A stretch of 64,000 bases of DNA from Sphingopyxis sp. YR583 (GTDB taxonomy: Bacteria > Pseudomonadota > Alphaproteobacteria > Sphingomonadales > Sphingomonadaceae). The translations under genes and the position numbers were made by a program. Shown here one piece after another: positions 61,931 to 64,000 of the stretch (positions within the stretch are counted from its first letter, which is position 1; every line of letters starts with the position of its first letter). The notes under the pieces were generated by a model that ran no database searches, was not told the DNA's origin, and saw nothing but the letters and a program-made list of their open reading frames with translations. The stretch covers positions 62,001 through 126,000 of the forward strand of contig NZ_FNWK01000003.1 of NCBI RefSeq assembly GCF_900108295.1, read 5' to 3'.

Positions 61931-62818
61931 ATGCGTCCGATCCGGTCCTTTCTTTTCATTCCTGGCGACAGCGAGAAAAAAATCGCCAAGATCGACATGG
62001 TCGCCGCAGATGCGTTCATTCTCGACCTTGAAGACGCAGTCGCGCCTGCCCGCAAGGCGACGGCGAGACAATTGGTAGCCGATGTTCTAGGCAGCCGACC
62101 GCAGGCCAATCGCCGCTCGCAGCTTTGGGTGCGCGTGAACCCGCTCGACACCGGTGCGACGCTGACCGATCTCGCGGCGGTCATGCCCTCCATTCCGGAC
62201 GGCATCATGCTCCCGAAAGTGAACGGCCCAAAGGACGTCACCGAGGTTGCGCATTATCTCAGTGCGTTCGAGGCCGCGGCAGGCTTAGGCGTAGGGAAAA
62301 CCAGGATTCTTCCTGTTGCCACCGAGACGGCGTTGGCCCCGTTTCGGCTCGGCGACTATTCAGCGACGCCTGCTGGCCGACTTTACGGGCTGACTTGGGG
62401 CGCCGAGGATTTGAGCACTGCGATCGGCGCGAGCGGAAATACCGGTAACGACGGGGAGTGGACGCATACGTACAAGATGGTACGCTCGCTCTGCCTGTTG
62501 GGTGCGCATGCTGCAGACGGCGAAGCCGTCGATACGCTCCATGTCGATTTTCGCGACGCCGAGGGGTTGCGCGCTACCAGCCGCGCAGCGCGCGCCGAGG
62601 GATTTTCGGGCCGCATAGCGATCCATCCCGCGCAGGTCGACATTATCAACGAGGCTTTTTCGCCCTCACCCGATGAGGTCGCGTTCGCGCGCCGGGTAGT
62701 CGACCTCTTCGCTGCCAACCCTGACGCCGGCACGCTAGGGCTTGAGGGCAAAATGCTCGATATCCCTCACCTTAAACAGGCGCTGCGGCTCCTTGCAATT
62801 CACAAGGCCTATTCATGA
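61931..62818 (+). CDS. HpcH/HpaI aldolase/CitE-like lyase
   Basis: A 295-residue TIM-barrel lyase: RSFLFIPGDSEKKIAKIDMV, the metal-binding FILDLEDAVAP, LWVRVNP, GIMLPKVN, TETALA and LTWGAEDLSTAIG, then GFSGRIAIHPAQVDIINEAF. Relatives cleave citramalyl-CoA, malyl-CoA or similar 3-hydroxy-3-methyl thioesters. Coming directly after a MaoC hydratase, hydration followed by C-C cleavage of a methyl-branched dicarboxylic acyl-CoA is plausible. Its stop overlaps the start of the acyl-CoA dehydrogenase gene (ATGA). Confidence 0.92.
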   Translation: MRPIRSFLFIPGDSEKKIAKIDMVAADAFILDLEDAVAPARKATARQLVADVLGSRPQANRRSQLWVRVNPLDTGATLTDLAAVMPSIPDGIMLPKVNGPKDVTEVAHYLSAFEAAAGLGVGKTRILPVATETALAPFRLGDYSATPAGRLYGLTWGAEDLSTAIGASGNTGNDGEWTHTYKMVRSLCLLGAHAADGEAVDTLHVDFRDAEGLRATSRAARAEGFSGRIAIHPAQVDIINEAFSPSPDEVAFARRVVDLFAANPDAGTLGLEGKMLDIPHLKQALRLLAIHKAYS

Positions 62819-63999
62819 CCGAAACCTACGACGCGCTATCAGGCGGCGACCGCGGTATTTTCTCCAGCGAGCATCAGCAGTTTCGCGAGACTGTTCGCCG
62901 ATTTGTCGATGAGGAACTCGCCCCCCATCATGGTGAATGGGAAGATGCGGGCGTCGTGCCGCGCGAGGTGTGGAAGCGCGCGGGTGAAGTCGGGATGCTT
63001 TGTCCCACAATCCCCGAAGAATTTGGCGGGTTTGGCGCGGACTGGCTCTACAATGTGGTCGTTATCGAAGAACTGGCCAAGCAGGGAATCACGGGTCCGG
63101 GGTTCATGGTTCACAGCGAAATGGTCGCGCCCTATATCCTCGCGGCCGGTAGCGAAGAGCTGAAGAATTCAGTGCTGCCCGGCATGGCGACTGGCGAAAT
63201 CATCGGCGCGCTCGGCCTGACCGAGCCGGGCGCCGGTTCCGACGTGAAAGAAATTCGAACACGCGCGGTGCGTAACGGCGATGATTATGTAATCAACGGG
63301 CAGAAGGTCTATATCTCCAACGGGCAACTATGCGACATCATGGTCACGGCGTGCAAGACCGATCCGGCTGCAGGCGCTCGCGGCGTCAGTCTCATTGCGA
63401 TCGATGCCAATCAGCCCGGGTTCAAGCGCGGCCGCAACCTCGAAAAGATCGGACTGAAAGCGCAGGACACCTCGGAAATATTTCTGGAGGACGCACGCGC
63501 CCCGGCCTGGCGGCGGCTAGCCGACGAGGGAAGCGGCTTTGGCATCATGATGGGGAAACTCGCGCAGGAGCGTCTGACCCAGGCCGTGCGAAGCATTTGC
63601 GTCGCCGAAGCAGCGATCCAGTGGACGGTCGATTATACGGCTGAGCGCAAGGCATTCGGTCACACCCTCGCCGATTTCCAGAATACGCAATTCGTTTTGG
63701 CCGATCTCGCAGCCGAAACCTTGTCGGCCCGCGTTTTCACCGATTGGTGCATCAAGCGCTTTCTGGCGGGCGAACTGACCAGTGTCGAAGCGGCAAAGGT
63801 CAAACTCGTGGTCACCAACCTTCACGTGAAGGTAGTTGACCAGTGCCTGCAATTCTTTGGTGGTTATGGCTATATGACCGAATATCCCATCGCACGCGCC
63901 TATATCGATGCGCGCATTGTCCGGATCGCCGGGGGCGCTGCAGAAGTGATGAAACAGATCATCGGGCGGGATTTGTTCAAGGGCCGGCTGTCTTCGTGA
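62815..63999 (+). CDS. Acyl-CoA dehydrogenase
   Basis: A complete 394-residue flavoprotein ending one base before the window end. It has LGLTEPGAGSDVKEIRTRAV (FAD/substrate loop), GDDYVINGQKVYISNGQLCD, a GKLAQERLTQAVRSICVAEA helix and QFFGGYGYMTEYPIARAYID, with the candidate catalytic Glu in TEYP. It oxidises an acyl-CoA to the 2-enoyl-CoA. It overlaps the CitE-like gene by 4 bp, and the unit may continue past the window. Confidence 0.94.
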   Translation: MTETYDALSGGDRGIFSSEHQQFRETVRRFVDEELAPHHGEWEDAGVVPREVWKRAGEVGMLCPTIPEEFGGFGADWLYNVVVIEELAKQGITGPGFMVHSEMVAPYILAAGSEELKNSVLPGMATGEIIGALGLTEPGAGSDVKEIRTRAVRNGDDYVINGQKVYISNGQLCDIMVTACKTDPAAGARGVSLIAIDANQPGFKRGRNLEKIGLKAQDTSEIFLEDARAPAWRRLADEGSGFGIMMGKLAQERLTQAVRSICVAEAAIQWTVDYTAERKAFGHTLADFQNTQFVLADLAAETLSARVFTDWCIKRFLAGELTSVEAAKVKLVVTNLHVKVVDQCLQFFGGYGYMTEYPIARAYIDARIVRIAGGAAEVMKQIIGRDLFKGRLSS

Positions 64000-64000
64000 T

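Overview
The window looks like accessory DNA of a GC-rich alphaproteobacterium, most likely a sphingomonad (Sphingopyxis/Sphingobium/Novosphingobium type). This is inferred from the style of the genes: RP4-type trb genes beside catabolic genes, sphingomonad-like TonB receptors, a NagGH-type salicylate hydroxylase and many CoA-pathway enzymes. I saw no rRNA, tRNA, CRISPR array or intact insertion sequence.

Region 1 (1-8.2 kb, minus strand) is part of a conjugation module: traG - ribbon-helix-helix gene - trbB - trbC - trbD - trbE - trbJ - trbL. trbL runs off the left end. traG has lost its N-terminal third, including the Walker A loop, at a junction near 7.87 kb, so the module is probably an eroded edge of a plasmid or integrative element. 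A small lipoprotein gene, an OmpV/MipA porin gene, a TetR gene and an IclR gene follow (8-11.5 kb).

Region 2 (11.6-22.2 kb, minus strand) is a salicylate-to-gentisate cluster. It holds a TAT-exported FAD oxidoreductase, a secreted cupin, a TonB receptor, both subunits of a salicylate 5-hydroxylase, an adrenodoxin-type ferredoxin, gentisate 1,2-dioxygenase, fumarylpyruvate hydrolase, maleylpyruvate isomerase and a salicylaldehyde-type dehydrogenase. The predicted route is salicylaldehyde - salicylate - gentisate - maleylpyruvate - fumarylpyruvate - fumarate + pyruvate. No ferredoxin reductase is in the window.

Region 3 (22.3-24.3 kb) is a graveyard: fragments of a zinc-type dehydrogenase and a GMC oxidoreductase, and a secreted LamG-like gene with an in-frame amber codon.

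Region 4 (24.8-64 kb) is a large set of short divergent transcription units. They encode a BKACE-type beta-keto acid cleavage enzyme, a lone E2 acyltransferase domain, a ketosteroid-dehydrogenase-like flavoprotein, a P450, SDRs, MDRs, SnoaL proteins, three APH-fold phosphotransferases, a TonB receptor with RibB, an MFS transporter, a luciferase-like monooxygenase, acyl-CoA ligases, an alpha-methylacyl-CoA racemase, thiolases, an HMG-CoA-synthase-like/DUF35 fusion, a MaoC hydratase, a CitE-like lyase and an acyl-CoA dehydrogenase. Together they resemble uptake, oxidation, CoA activation and C-C cleavage of a bulky, probably branched or alicyclic compound. The substrate cannot be named from sequence.

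The strongest unexplained signal is a 12-bp imperfect palindrome, about TAYGCTANCRTA, often followed by CYATATG. It lies in the promoter regions of nearly every transcription unit of region 4 (24845, 35610, 35895, 38427, 43323, 43992, 46998, 52414, 58743; weaker at 22322). It looks like the operator of one regulator that ties these scattered units into a single regulon. The TetR protein at 49135-49815 is the obvious candidate.
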